Positions 1 to 11,686 of a stretch of DNA of 64,000 nucleotides are shown one piece after another. Both the position numbers and the translations under genes were made by a program. The stretch is from Dipteris shenzhenensis (lineage: Eukaryota > Polypodiophyta > Polypodiopsida > Gleicheniales), in assembly GCA_047967505.1 (NCBI GenBank), contig CM106541.1. One strand, written 5' to 3'. A model generated the notes under the pieces. That model saw only the letters and a program-made list of their open reading frames with translations, was not told the origin of the DNA and did no database searches. Numbering within the stretch: the stretch's first letter is position 1; each line of letters starts with the position of its first letter.

Positions 1-3000
1 ACCTGAAGATCATCAATCTCCTCATGTAAGTACGCCAAACCACGAGCAGCACCCAAAGCTATATTCAACCTCTCATTCCAAGGAAGAACAGGAGTGTCCC
101 TTCCGAATAAATGATCCTCCAGGCTCTTGTTAGGCATAAACTCATAAACAAGTAACCGTTGTATGCCACGCTCATCATCCTCAGCACAGTATCCCACAAG
201 CTTCACCAAGTTTGGATGCTCAACGAACCCAAGAAAGTGAACCTCTGCCAGCCATTCTTTATGGCCCTACACAGTGCAATTGCAAAGTGTTTTTGTAATC
301 TCTCTCTCTCTCTCTCTCTCTTTCTTATATTATTTTATTTTTTGTAAACAATGACAACACAAAACAAACAAAATAAATAGAGCAGTACACACAACTTAAG
401 AAAGATCCAAGCAAATTTTTCAAAAATCTGCATGCGGAGTCATTGGAATAAGACGAAACACGTCAAATCCATGTTCAAGGAAAGAATTTGCAGAGACCTA
501 GCCATACAAATACTTGGGCCTGGCATTTGAATCAGCAAATAGACTTCAGATTTTCTTTGTTTTTTCCTTTTTTACTAAAGAAGGGAATCATCTATTATGT
601 GCAATGAAAAAACAACACCATCTCAGTTATTTGTAAGTTGTTGAAAATAAAGCTAGCTGCCTTGCAGCCCGCACCTCCGAGATTTGGCTCATTGCCTGTG
701 GTATCCCAAGAGCAAGTGCCAACAACCAGCATGGCAGGCTATACAACCAATGGAGTCCTTGAATTGTGAAAATATAGAAGATAATGCATGCAAGGCCTTG
801 TAGGAATGCTCACGTTGCTCTCTCTCCCATATCACTCAATTGCTGACAAGGATGACAACAGGTACAATTTTCTATCCTCCCATCAATAGGTTACAACATG
901 CTACCCATATGTTCCAGGCCATGATGTTGGCAAGGATCTCCTAGACACTACCCTCTGGACAGTTTGATGGGTGCTGCATGGAGGGAGGGGTGGCATCTTG
1001 TATCTTCTACATATAGCTGTCTCGCCACTCGACAAATAAGGGATATCTCTCTATGCAAAATGTGTGTCTCACCTTTGAAAACCAAGTTACAATTGCCCAA
1101 GTGAACACTTGCCAAATGTGCCAGAATCATGAATGATATTGGTGAGCATTATCAAATCCCCTATACCGACATGTTGGGCAGTCCCATAAGCAATGGAAGA
1201 TTGCCTCCTAAAAACTTGCCATGCGGCAATGGCACGTGCCATTTGTGAGAGTTTGGAGATTGAGAAAGCTAGAAAATGTGGAGCTGAGCTTAATTGAAAT
1301 ATGAGATACAAGAGAAGGTTATCAAGATGATAAAACCCTAAAACCCTAGGGTGAGTTAAAACTCGCACAGTTGCTTACTCAACCACTAACTGTGGTGGGG
1401 GAAAAACCTTGGAAGAAAAAAGTTCCCATAACCCTCCTAATTAACTAATGCATTGGAAACTACCTTAAAGATTACACCATTTCTAGCACCCCCCTGCAGA
1501 GGCGACATCCTGGTGTACAAGGAGTGATCTCAATTACCAAATGGAAGTAAACCCAAATATTTGCAGAAAGCTTCAAACTTTTCTTTGGATAAAGAACAAA
1601 GGAAAGAGGAGAGTTTGTAAGTACCTTTAGCCAAAATTGTTGTAGCAACCTACAATACATGTTTGCTGTTCCACTCTACTGCACATTGTTCAAGATCTGT
1701 GTATGTATCTATCCCAATCTACATTTGTGTGCACAACAGAAAGGAGCAAGATTTGATTTAAGCACTGTGTGAATGTTTCTATACATTTTTCCGCTGCGGG
1801 AGTGTTGGCTACATCAAGCAACCTCCGTCTCTGTTTTCAAACATCATCTTGGTTTTGGATTCAAACTTGATGGTCTCTTCTCAGGTCAAGCTATGAGAAG
1901 TCTTTAATACAGTTCACCATTTGTCAATCACAATCGATGGTGATCTTTGTTAACACCCTTAATTGTTACAAAGATGATGGGTGTTGCTCTTGATGAGATT
2001 GTAGGATTCTTACGTCAGTAATAAGCCTCATCAAGAATCCTTGATGAAGCTACTTGGAAATAGGGGGCATTGAGGCCCGAGGGGAATATTAGAGAATCAT
2101 CCACCTAGACGACTGGGGAAATAAGAAAAGGGGGCTGGAGCCATAGATGCCCAGCATTAAAGGCCTGTTGGAATAGAATGGTCACCTCCCCACTTGTGAT
2201 CCCCCAAATGAGGAGGTATGGGTGACGATGACATCCAGCATAGGACGGGATAAAGGAACATGCTGCCCACAGGACAGCAGAGCTCCATCCTGATTTAGGG
2301 CAGCCATGTAGGCCACCCGTGAAACTGGTCAGTATGCCTTTGGTTAGGGCTGGCATAAGAGCTGCTCTTGGCCCAGCCATGTGCCCTACAAATAGGCCAA
2401 GGGGCTGGAGGAATGCGCAGCACAGGGAGCAGCAAATAGGATGGGCTGGGGTGAGATCTTCCTTGTTCATGCTCATCTTCTCTCTTTGTGTGCTTGACGT
2501 TAGATTGCTTCCGCTATCATGCATACATGAATGATGCATTTTCTCACCGATATATCATATACCAAATGTCAACACAACCATACACCGATGGTGATACCTG
2601 GTCCTTTCGAGGCTCCTTTATGAGCTGCTATGAGGGGCTCTTATGACACTGCTGCCCCAGCCTCCCACCCCTCCCCCCCTTCTAGCCAACTTTATATGGC
2701 TGTAGGGACCCTGTCATCAACCAACCTAGCTGACCTTGCATCAGCCGACAAGTTCAGTGGTCAAAAGTCGATACGTCATGGATTTGTTGGATGCATCACG
2801 TGTGTTGGTATGTTTGTGTCTTGGTGATGTCAGTAGGTTTGCTGCTGCGGTTGTGTAGCCAGCCCTTTGATTGTCTAGTAGCTGGTACTCAACGCATGTC
2901 CTGTCTACTAGTACTGTGGCATTACCCACCAATGTTCCTTTGAATTCGGGCTCACAAAGAAATACATCCATAGTACAAGAAGACGAAAGCGGATGTATGT

Positions 3001-3942
3001 GATGTTTGCCATCTAAATCCGTGATATGACTGAGTATGTCACACCCATGTCCCTGTGAACACAAGCTCACAAAATAATAGAAAGAAAAGGAAAGCGGATG
3101 CATGTGACATGTGGCCATCTAAATTAGTGATATGCTCCCACTCAACTACTGGCTTTGTGACGAAACGATCCTGGAAGAGCTGGTTGATCCTCGTGTCATA
3201 AATAGCACCATAGACCTACTAGCAAAGCCACGAAGCCATGATCCTTTATAGAGGATCATGTGTAGCTAAGACTTGGTGTGATTACTAGCAAAGCCAAGAA
3301 GCCATGATCCTTTATAGAGGATCATGTGTAGCTAAGACTTGGTGTGACACTTGTCTTTTGCTTTTCAAGAAATCCTGGTAAGCTAAATCTACCTCTTCTT
3401 GCTAATCTGTGTAAATTGAAACGTGAACCCCTGCCGAGGAACAACTTATCTTCATCTTCCCACTTAATAATAGGGCATTAGAGCAGCGCGAGTATTGAAT
3501 TGAGATACCATACCTGGTGACCTTTGCGGTTCAATTGTTTCACTGCGACCTCAATCCGGGCGTTCACATCGTTAGGTGTCGGGTGCTTAATAAGGGCTTT
3601 GTAGACACAGCCAAATCCTCCCTCTCCGAGCATGTTATCGCGATGGAAATTTCTAGTGGCAGCCCGTAACTCTTCATAAGAGAAGCCTCTGAGGTTGTCA
3701 GGCCTCTGCGACAAGCTTTGCGTCAAATTTGGAGGAGGGTAAGGGCTGGGTTCCATGCTGGGATCAGACATAGACCTGTAGCTCATATCGGAACCTGATT
3801 TTCCAACCGTTGGAACTGATCCTTGACTAGAAATGGTTTTCTTACTGGATTCACCGGACCTTCTGCCCTCCTGAGAAAAACGGAAACAATTCATCTTCAT
3901 GACGTAACTCATGAGGCCGCTTGAAAATCCTTCCGAACTCAT
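1..3942 (-). CDS. Receptor-like cytoplasmic kinase, RLCK-VII (PCRK/PBL-like), 5' part only
   Basis: Two exons are visible. Exon 1 (3942-3514, 143 codons) holds a Ser/Pro-rich N-terminal region, then [13 protein letters not shown], the glycine loop GEGGFGCV (residues about 106-113) and the ATP-binding Lys in EVAVK (about 135). It ends at CAG|GTATGG. Exon 2 (266-3) follows the acceptor GTAG|GGC in phase 0 and encodes [48 protein letters not shown] and [10 protein letters not shown], i.e. subdomains III-VIa. A GT follows directly at 2-1, so a second intron probably begins there. The HRD and DFG catalytic motifs lie off the left edge. The [15 protein letters not shown] stretch is characteristic of the PCRK1/PBL19 group, plasma-membrane-associated Ser/Thr kinases acting downstream of pattern receptors. 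Relatives start near a short Met-x-Cys-Phe N-terminus, so the in-frame ATGs at 3900 or 3894 (giving MNCFRF) are good alternatives to 3942; Cys19 could be acylated. No frame damage is seen. Confidence 0.88.
298..324. repeat. (TC)n microsatellite
   Basis: A run of about 13 TC dinucleotides just inside the acceptor end of the kinase intron. On the coding strand it reads GA, so it is not a normal polypyrimidine tract for that acceptor. Confidence 0.9.
3217..3348. repeat. 66-bp tandem duplication, each copy with a small perfect palindrome
   Basis: Two copies (3217-3282 and 3283-3348) are almost identical, starting tactagcaaagcca and ending ttggtgtga. Each contains ATGATCCT-ttatag-AGGATCAT, an 8-bp perfect inverted repeat. 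They lie in the kinase intron, about 165 bp from its donor. Confidence 0.85.
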
Positions 3943-4500
3943 TTAGAATGCGCAGCATGCAACCAAAGACGCAATACAATTGCCCGAGCTGTCTTCGCAA
4001 AATGAAATACAAGCCGTAGCTACAAGCGCCGTAGTACACAATGCCGCAAAGCGATACGGTAAGAAGTTATCAAAGGATTTGCATCGCAAGAGCGAGCTGA
4101 ATTACGGATTTCGACAGGAGGGAGAAGGATAAAGATGAAGGTGTGATGTTGATCAGAAATGCGAAGAGACGAACTCTTCCATATTGGGATGGCTACAATT
4201 CTGCAGCAATGAGAATGATGAGAGAAAGGAGTGAGAGAGAAGGGAGGAGAGGCGATTGAGGTGAAGGTGAAAATTACAGGCAAGATGAAGATGAAGAAGA
4301 TGAAGAAGAAGAAGAAGAAGGTTGGAATGTAGAGCAAAAACGACAACGATACATCCGCGAAGAGAGAGACTGAAGAAAGCCATATCCTTGTAGAGAGAGA
4401 AACTGAGGACAGTCTCCAACTTCCGCCTTGTGTAAACCCTCCCCCCCGTTTCCGCGTTTCATTCGGTCAAAGTTCAAACATAGGTCTGCTCACACCTTTT
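3943..4500 (-). promoter_or_regulatory. Probable RLCK 5' leader/promoter region
   Basis: This is the region directly upstream of kinase exon 1. On the coding strand it is pyrimidine-rich, with a CTT/CAT run (RC of 4285-4321) typical of plant 5' leaders. Several upstream ATGs are present on the coding strand (for example near 4346), so upstream reading frames are possible. The transcription start and a TATA box could not be fixed by eye. Confidence 0.4.
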
Positions 4501-4526
4501 GGAAGTTGAAAGGTGATGGCACCACG

Positions 4527-4659
4527 CACACAAAGGCAAAGTTGTGCGAGAGACGCACAGAGAGGGAGAGAGAGCGTGCATCACACTAGGCACACAAAGA
4601 CAAAGTTGAGAGAGAGAGAGAGAGAGAGAGCGCGTCACACCTAGCATACAAAGGCAAAG

Positions 4660-4694
<35 letters not shown>

Positions 4695-4710
4695 ACACAC
4701 ACACACACGT
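4527..4710. repeat. Three imperfect tandem units ending in GA microsatellites, then (AC)n
   Basis: The phrase cacacaaaggcaaagtt (with variants) occurs three times. Each copy is followed by a growing GAGA run, and the last is followed by ACACAC to about 4708. Unit spacing is about 55-65 bp. Confidence 0.8.
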
Positions 4711-6717
4711 GTTGAGGTGAGATGGCTCTGTAATGCATCGTTTCATAAACACATCAACTAGGTTATGAGTTTTCTTCCATAGCAAGTTCCAGTGGCCTCA
4801 GAAGACTTTTTCAACTAGGCACAAGAAGCACCCCTGTGACAACTGAATTCCGTGAATAGGTACCTACACATGACAAAATGATGATGTATGGCTCACTTGA
4901 GAAAGGTAGGCATGCAAAGGCAATAGCAAATATTTTTTTAGTAAAGTCCTCTCCTATTTTAAGTGGTTCAACTGGCAAACCAAGCATATTTGAAGAGGGC
5001 AGCACTGGTACTGATCCCAAAGGAATATTTTACACATACATGTGGGTTGGATAATGAGATTATAATGGCTGGAGGTCAATATCCCCGATACTTAAGGTTT
5101 GTCCTCCATATGGCAGCTAGGCAGCTGGGGAGTGCATGCAACCCCATGTACACATGGTCCCATTCCATTGTGGAGCTTTAGATGCATGATGTTGTCCTTT
5201 CATCTCTTTGCTTTTTCACCCTATCCTATTACACGTTTTGGCTTTTAAAAAGCTTTTGCCTACTATGAATGGTCTCAAAAGATCTTGTGTTAGCTCGCCA
5301 AACATCAAAGGGAAGGAAATATTGTTGTAGCTTATTTTATGTACGACTCTCTTGTTTAGAATTGTGGGTGCTCTCTTATTCAACTTTTGCATTTTCCCAT
5401 CTTTATTCGAGGCTCCATTGACCTCTTACCTTTTTTTGTTGAATTCTATATGCTTCCCAATATCATACCACCCCCCTACAAGATCTCATCTAATTCCTCC
5501 ATTAGTTTGGTCATTTATATTTCCCATCTACTTATTCTAAGGGTCCTTAATCTCAACAATTTATTCCATACACATGACTTGACGTACACCTAATTTTCCA
5601 TTAGTTTGCTCATCTATAAATCCCATCTATTTATTCTAAAGGTCCTTAATCTCAACAAATTCTCCACACATATAAGTTGACAAACGTAATTGAATTTCTT
5701 TTTTAAAAGAGAGATTCGATTGATTTCTTATATGAAAAGGTGGAGATAGCCCAAAAATATTAACATCAAAGAGATAACTTCAATTTTTGGGGCCTCTATA
5801 CCCACTTATATGGCCTTTCCACTAGGCTACATGAAGGTGTTGTGAAAGAAGTAAGCTAGAAGGGTTCTAAATTCTTAGCCTCATAAATAAGGGTCCTCCC
5901 TCATAAATAGAGGGACGTCTTAATGAGCATTTTTCATCAAGATAGTCCATGATCGAGACAACAAGAATCCACTCCTTAAATTGCAAGAGCTTACTAGCAA
6001 CACAAGTAGTTTTGTTTGGCAAAGTATTTGAGCTGGCTCTTCTAGAATTTCATCCCCACATTACATCTCCTTGCACACAAGATCTATTGTTTTCTTCTTG
6101 TTCCCCTTCTTGCCACTTGTCTCCACATTCTAAAATACCTTCATAGTGATACTCCTCCCTTGCGCAACCATCTCCAAAAGCTAACATGGCAATTTCTTCA
6201 CACCAAACATTGCATTCACCCCTTCAATACTTCTGAACTTCTTCTTCATTAGTGAAGATGTGATTGGGAGACACTAGGATAGAGACCCTAACTTTCAGGC
6301 ATGCTAAGTCAATAGGAGACTAGACATAGGTCTTGTGCACACCCACCCTACTCATTATTCTATTAATGTGGCATCTCAATGATGCTAGGCTACCTCACAT
6401 TGCCTACCACGAGGGCCCTTAAGTACAACCTATAGAGACGAGTAATGGATGCTATTATCTTAAATATGTTCCGCTGACACAGGACTCCCAATGGGAACGC
6501 CTAGTCCCCACATGAAGCTTAAATTACTCATGGCCGATATAGGATAGGACATGACATGAGCTACTCATGACACTTGGAGCTTCTTCTTGGTCATGTTACT
6601 TTCTAGTTTCTTTACATTGGTAGTTTCTCGAGAGACACCCCCGGTTTCCCCCCCATGGGGAATGTACTCTCATCATGTTTTCAATTTCCTTGTTTTTTTG
6701 CCTTGTGGAGACAATCA

Positions 6718-6720
<3 letters not shown>
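4711..6720. other. Intergenic DNA without recognised genes
   Basis: AT-rich DNA with no reading frame I can match to a family. The one structure seen is a pair of direct copies of about 90 bp (about 5501-5593 and 5603-5690) sharing ttattctaarggtccttaa and tctcaacaa. Confidence 0.6.

Positions 6721-6780
<60 letters not shown>
6721..6780. repeat. (CT)n followed by (ATCT)n microsatellite
   Basis: About 20 CT units run straight into about five ATCT units, immediately before the foldback at 6812. Confidence 0.95.
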
Positions 6781-6890
6781 GGTAGTGATAGTGAGGTGAC
6801 GCACTACCTAATGGTAGTGATAGTGCGGTGACACACCACCTAATGCACACATGCACCATTAGGTAGTGTGTCACCGCACTATCACTACCA
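6780..6890. repeat. Foldback: 34-bp near-perfect inverted repeat with 11-nt loop
   Basis: The left arm 6812-6845 (tggtagtgatagtgcggtga...) and right arm 6857-6890 are reverse complements with one mismatch over 34 bp, separated by cacacatgcac. A third, direct copy of the left arm lies at about 6780-6811. No terminal duplication or transposase is visible, so it could be a degraded foldback/MITE, a microRNA-like hairpin, or a local inversion product. Confidence 0.85.
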
Positions 6891-7243
6891 TGAAGTCCCA
6901 AAAGAACATGCAAGGTTCTTACCACTAAATTATTAAAAGAAGGGAAAGGGTGAGGCAAAAGTGGAAGAAGTAGGGGTGCATGGGGGACATGGGAGACCTA
7001 ACAAAATATGAAGAGGGGAGAGGAGAAGAGTGGAGATGAGGAAAGAGGGCACAACTAGAGAGCACACGACAAATGACTAACTGTATACTAAATTTAGTTG
7101 AAAATGTAGAATATATACAAACCCATTTAGGGTTAGGGTTAGGGCATCTAACCCTTTCCTTTATAGCACTCTATTGGGTTAGTAGGCCTTCCCTCAAGAT
7201 GACGATTCTGGGGAATCAAAGAAGAACTGAACATTACATTCCA
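6891..7243. other. Flank of copia-1 with short telomere-like motif
   Basis: No gene is seen. Positions about 7126-7145 read tttagggttagggttaggg, three telomere-like units and too short to call a telomeric insertion. A purine-rich tract on the minus strand (near 7188-7198, ttgagggaagg) could be the polypurine tract of copia-1, but no clear TG-starting LTR follows it. Confidence 0.45.
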
Positions 7244-9373
7244 TCACACCTCTTTAATGGGAATGTCTTTCCTCTGCTTCAAACCAAGAGCTTGTCGGTG
7301 TTTCTTGAAAAGCTATTTATCGAATGGTTTGGTAAAGATGTCTGCAACATTCTATTTGCTATCACAATGCTACAGTGTGATGTTACCAAGTAACACTCTC
7401 TCTCTGATGAAGTGCTCTCTAACATCAATGTGCTTTGTCCTAGAGTGATATACTAGATTCTTGGCCAATGCTTGAGCCGATTGGTTATCACAGTATATTG
7501 TTGTTGGCTTTGACTCATCAAAGTAATTTGTTTCTCACAATAGTCTTCTAAGCCATATAGCATCACATGCACCTGTAGTGAGTGCTCTATATTCTTCTTC
7601 AGTTGAATACAAAGAAACAGTTGGCTATTTGTTTGACAACCATGATATAGCACCTTGACCAAGGAAAAATGCATATCCTTGTGCAGATCTCCTGGTCTCA
7701 TGATCTCCGGCATAGTCATTGTCACAGTATCCATGCAACCGTGGATGACTTCCTTTGTATTCTATTCCAAACTGTCTTGTACCTCTGATGTATCTCAAGA
7801 CTCGTTTGGCTGCATTCCAGTGAGACTGTTTTGGATTTGCCATAAACTATGCTAGTGAACTTATTGCATATAAAATATCTAGCTATGTGATAGTCAGATA
7901 TATAAGAGATCCAATGAGCTACCTGTAGTACTTGTCATTGATTGTAGGCTTTTCTGAATCTTTAGTAAGTTTCAAACTATGTTCCATGGGAGTGGTTGCA
8001 ATCTTGCAATCTGCCATATGAAACTTCTTCAGGAGACTGTTCAACATATTTGAGCTGACTCATGAAGGTGCTGCCTGAATCTCTCCAGAACTCAATACCG
8101 AGACAATAGTGCATAAGTCCAAGATCTTTCATGTCGAACTCTGTAGATAAGTCTTGTTTTAGCTTTTTGATGAAGCTATCCTTGCTTCCGGTCACAATCA
8201 GATCATCTACGTACAAAAGTGCAATAGTAATGTCTTTCCCCTGAAATTTATAGTAGAGTATATGATCTGCATTGGACTTCAAGTATCCCAGATTAGCAAA
8301 ATATTAGTCGATTCTGTTGTACCAACTTCTGGGTGCTTGCTTTAAGCCATAGAGACTTTTCTTAAGATGGCAAACCTTATTCTCCTTTCTGGTTCAACAT
8401 AACCTACTAGTTATTGCCTGTAGACTTCCTCGTCTAGATAACCATTGAGAAATGCATTCTTGACATCGAGCTGGTACACATTCCATCTGCTGAGTATCGC
8501 TAGTGATATCAAGAATCATATGGAATCCATCTTTGCTACTGGAGCATATGTCTCATCATAATCTTGACCATAGTGTTGTGCAAATCCTTTTGCAACTAGT
8601 CTGGCTTTGTATCTTTGAATACTTCCATCTGGATTCATATACCCATTTGTTTGCTATGGTCCTGGAAGGTCACATAATTCCCAAATATTATTCTTATACA
8701 AAGCATCCATTTCTTCATTCATAGCAGTTTGCCATTCTAGCTTGTCTACTACATCTTCGAAGTACATTGGCTCTTGTCTATTGCATCTTCAAAGTACATT
8801 GGCTCTTCTATAGCCATGATGGTAGTCATAAGAGCATAGTTGGTGGTTTCAACCTAAATTGCTTTGCCTTTCTGAGCATATGTCAATCTGGTTGCAGGTC
8901 TACTTTCCCTAGTAGACTGTCTGAGCTGCTGTGGCTCTGCTTGGGGTGTTTCTGGCAATTCTTACTCTTCTTCATCAACCTTTTCTGTAGATGACTGAGT
9001 AGTTGGTGTGTCTATCTCCTATGGGTTTGAGGTTTTCCATTCTGATTCCTCATCAAAGATTACATCTTTGGAGATAATGACCTTGCGGTTGATGGGATCA
9101 TACAACTTGTATGCTTTGCTTTCTTCATTGTAGCCAACCATGATGCATTTGTGTGACTTCGCATCCAGTTTCCTGCGATGATCATCATGTATGTGGGCAT
9201 ATGCTATGCAACCAAATGTACGGAGATGCCCAATGTCTGGCTTATGTCCAGTGAATGCTTCATAAGGTGTCATACCCTATATCGGTTCGGTAGGAAGCCA
9301 ATTAAGCAAGTAGTTTGCAGTGGCTATAGCTTCTGCCCAATATTGATTCGGAAGATGCTTGTCACTAAGCATT
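7244..9373 (-). pseudogene. copia-1 (Ty1-copia) 3' half: integrase C-terminus, RT, RNase H; decayed
   Basis: Read on the minus strand, the order is integrase end (LPNQYWAEAIATANYLLN, then TPYEAFTGHKPDIGHLRTFG at 9273 downward), linker, reverse transcriptase with YVDD (8213-8202) and FDMKDLGLMHYCLGIEF, then Ty1-copia RNase H ([41 protein letters not shown]) ending at a TGA at 7246-7244. This is the canonical copia order protease-integrase-RT-RNase H. The frame is broken by several shifts and stops. Four stops replace an expected Gln, including SNK[TAG]P, ITL[TAG]H and DSK[TAG]NVADIF. A 38-bp tandem slip lies near 8750-8825. The integrase is interrupted at 9373 by the 15-kb composite insertion and continues at 24504. 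Confidence 0.9.
9369..9373. repeat. Left 5-bp target-site duplication (gcatt)
   Basis: gcatt at 9369-9373 directly precedes TGTTAACATCC. The same gcatt follows ...GACCCACACA at 24499-24503. The two copies sit at the same point of the copia-1 integrase frame (the RVML / MLSDKH codons), proving that the DNA between them is an insertion. Confidence 0.9.
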
Positions 9374-10503
9374 TGTTAACATCCACAGAGTACAGTCGCT
9401 GAATGTAGGGTAATCAGTGATTAGAGGTGATTAGGCTTCATGATCTACTTCAACGGACAAACTCAGGGAGTTTGATCCCCAAATACCCCAAGGTCACTGA
9501 TTGCAGGCAACATGCAGATGGAAGGAGTACATCTCAAATCAAGGAGTTTGATCCCCAAATATCCCGACGCCAAAGCATCCAAGCAATGTGCACAGATTGT
9601 AGGTTCCAGCTAACACCCCAAGGCCAACGATTGCAGGCAACGTGCACATTCTTATCCACTTCAATGAAAATAGCCATGGAAAGAGTACAACTCAAACTCA
9701 GGGAGTTTGATCCCCAAAAACCCGAGGCAAAAGAGTGCAAGCAACGTGCAGAGGTTATATGTTCCAATTGCAAGCTGTTGTTAAGTGTCTCATGAAAGTT
9801 GAGCCTCGCCACGCCAGGTTTTGAGCCTCGTTCATAGGGTTCGAACCCCAAATGATTTAAGCTGTGAGGGCGCTCAGGAAGTTTGAGCCCCAGATCACTT
9901 AAGCCTTGGAGGCACGAGGCTAACACAAGTGCTATTTGGGAGCCGGTTAGGAACACCTTCTAACGCTATGCTTGTCCCAAGTGCTCTAATATGGTTAACA
10001 CAAGCGCTATTTCCGCTAGTAGTAGGGAGGGATGGAAAGAATAGCAATATGCCTTGGCACCCTACGGGCCGAAGAGCCGTTTTATTGTAAAGAGAGGGAG
10101 AGTGCTTCCCTTCAAAAGGTGACATGTATAAAAGTCCAAAGTGTTGACTTTGGTCTTCATTGTTGTTTGCACAAGTTTGAATACAAGCTCCCTCTTCTCT
10201 TCCAAGAGAGTGTTTTGGGTGTTCCCTTGTTTCCATTGTAGTGCCCTTGTGTTTGCCACTCCATTCCCCTTCAGTCTCCTCTTCCCTTCTCCTTCTCCCT
10301 CCCTTCTCCCCTCTCTTCTCCCCTCTCCCCCTTTCCTCTTTCTCTCGTGGAAACACATTGCAACAATGTGGAGGCCGCTTGCGTGACACTTGCGGATGGC
10401 TTGTGCCTCGCATTGCTCTCACAAGGAGTAGCTTGAAGTGGAGGCTCCATCGGCATCTCTTCAACATCCCCACGACACGTTTATCACCGTCAAGACCGAC
10501 ACA
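9374..10503 (+). repeat. LTR-A, full left copy (1130 bp)
   Basis: It starts TGTTAACATCC and ends AAGACCGACACA, directly followed by a primer-binding site, so this is a 5' LTR on the plus strand. It contains repeated blocks built on caggcaacgtgcac and gagtttgatccccaaa (near 9470, 9545 and 9700) and a TATA-like tgtataaaag at 10125-10134. A long pyrimidine tract (about 10260-10345) follows the TATA box. Confidence 0.8.
10125..10134 (+). promoter_or_regulatory. TATA box of LTR-A
   Basis: tgtataaaag inside LTR-A, well placed between U3 and R. The same motif recurs in the second LTR copy at 11407-11416 and, reverse-complemented, in the right-hand copy. Confidence 0.5.
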
Positions 10504-10507
10504 TTTT

Positions 10508-10525
10508 TGGCACCGTTGTCGGGGA
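10508..10525 (+). other. Primer-binding site, tRNA-Asp type (plus strand)
   Basis: TGGCACCGTTGTCGGGGA begins 5 nt after the LTR-A end. It is close to the complement of the plant tRNA-Asp 3' end (TGGCGCCGTTGCCGGGGA), used by many plant Ty3-gypsy elements. Confidence 0.8.
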
Positions 10526-10788
10526 TAAAAGGTATGCTTTTGCATTGCACTTGTCTTCCTTCATCATTATCTACCCATTGCACAAGGATTCAAGCTTAAC
10601 TTGGAGCTTTTTTAGTGGAGTTGTAGGAGAAGAAAGAGTGAAGAAGTGAGAGTTGTGGACGAAAAAGTAGGAAAGCTGTCATTTTGTGTTAGAAAGTCAT
10701 TTCGGATCTTTTAAAGCTTGTTTTTAATGCTTTTTAGTGTTTTGAGTTGATAGGAACTTAGTTTGTGAGATTGCTAAGGAGTGTGTGA
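10526..10788 (+). other. Leader of the LTR-A element
   Basis: Non-coding sequence between the primer site and the next LTR copy. The same leader occurs inverted at 23707-23990 and as an inverted fragment at 11612-11686. Having an LTR at each end of a 285-bp interior resembles a terminal-repeat retrotransposon that codes for nothing and borrows proteins from a partner. Confidence 0.6.
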
Positions 10789-11605
10789 TGTACAGCTCAA
10801 ACTCACAAAGTTTGATCCCCAAATATCCTGAGGCTAAAGCATCCAGGCAACGTGCACAAATTGTAGGTTCTAGCTAACACCCCAAGGCCAACCATTGCAG
10901 GCAACGTGCACATTCTTATTGACTTCAACTGGAAATAGCCATGGAAAGAGTACAGCACAAACTCAGAGAGTTTGATCCCCAAATACCCCGAGGCAAAAGA
11001 GTGCAAGCAACATGCACAGGTTATATGTTCCAACTGCAAGCTGTTGTTAAGTGTCTCGCAGAAGTTAAGCCTCACCACCCTAGGTTTTGAGCCTCGTTCA
11101 CGAGGTTCGAACCCCATATGACTTAAGGTGTGAGGGCACTCAGGGAGTTTGAGCCCCAAATCGCTTAAGCCTTAGAGGCATGAGGCTAACACAAGCGCTA
11201 TTTGGGAGCCGTTAGGAACATCTCCTAACGCCAGACTTGTCCCAGGTGCTCTAATATGGTTAACACAAGCGCTATTTTCGCTAGTAGGGACAGATGGAAA
11301 GAATAGCAATATGCCTTGGCACCCTACGGGCCCAAGAGCCTTTTTATTGTAAAGAGAGGGAGAGTGCTAAAAGGAAAAGGGTTGACCCTCCCTTCAAAAG
11401 GTGACATGTATAAAAGGCCAAAGTGTTGACTTTGGTCTTCATTGTTGTTTGCACAAGTTTGAATACAAGCTCCCTCTTCTCTTCCAAGAGAGTGTTTTGG
11501 GTGTTCCCTTGTTTCCATTGTAGTGCCCTTGTGTTTGCCACTCCTTCCCCCTTCACTATCCTCTTCCCTTCTCGTTCTCCCTCCTGTCTCCCCTCTCTTT
11601 GGCCC
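10789..11605 (+). repeat. LTR-A second copy, partial
   Basis: It starts TGTACAGCTCAAACTC and parallels 9527-10310, including tgtataaaag at 11407-11416 and the pyrimidine tract, then breaks off at about 11605. Compared with the first copy it lacks the first 150 bp or so and the last 190 bp. Confidence 0.75.
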
Positions 11606-11611
11606 ACACAA

Positions 11612-11686
11612 ACTAAGTTCCTATCAACTCAAAACACTAAAAAGCATAAAAAACAAGCTTTAAAAGCTCCAAAATGACTTTCCAAC
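11612..11686 (-). repeat. Inverted fragment of the LTR-A leader
   Basis: acaaactaagttcctatcaa... is the reverse complement of about 10697-10771. It abuts LTR-B at 11687, marking a rearrangement breakpoint. Confidence 0.75.

Larger units (their letters stand above)
267..3513 (-). other. RLCK intron 1 (3.2 kb)
   Basis: The GT donor (3513-3512) and AG acceptor (268-267) are exact and join two in-frame kinase exons in phase 0. The intron is long for an RLCK-VII gene. It holds a CT microsatellite near 298-324, a pair of diverged direct copies of about 110 bp at roughly 2923-3135, and a 66-bp tandem duplication at 3217-3348. No transposon coding sequence or other exon was recognised inside it. Confidence 0.85.

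Noticed and set aside
1087-1368. 93-codon minus-strand frame inside the kinase intron
   Set aside because: No homology seen and flanked by clear kinase splice sites; treated as intron.
7126-7145. Interstitial telomere repeat
   Set aside because: Only about three units, mixed TTTAGGG/TTAGGG; within chance for AT-rich plant DNA.
10508-10525. tRNA-like sequence
   Set aside because: Only the 18 nt complementary to a tRNA 3' end is present, directly after an LTR: primer-binding site, not a tRNA gene.
9895-10545. 216-codon minus-strand frame across LTR-A
   Set aside because: Lies antisense to an LTR and spans a purine tract; recurs with each LTR copy and has no domain.
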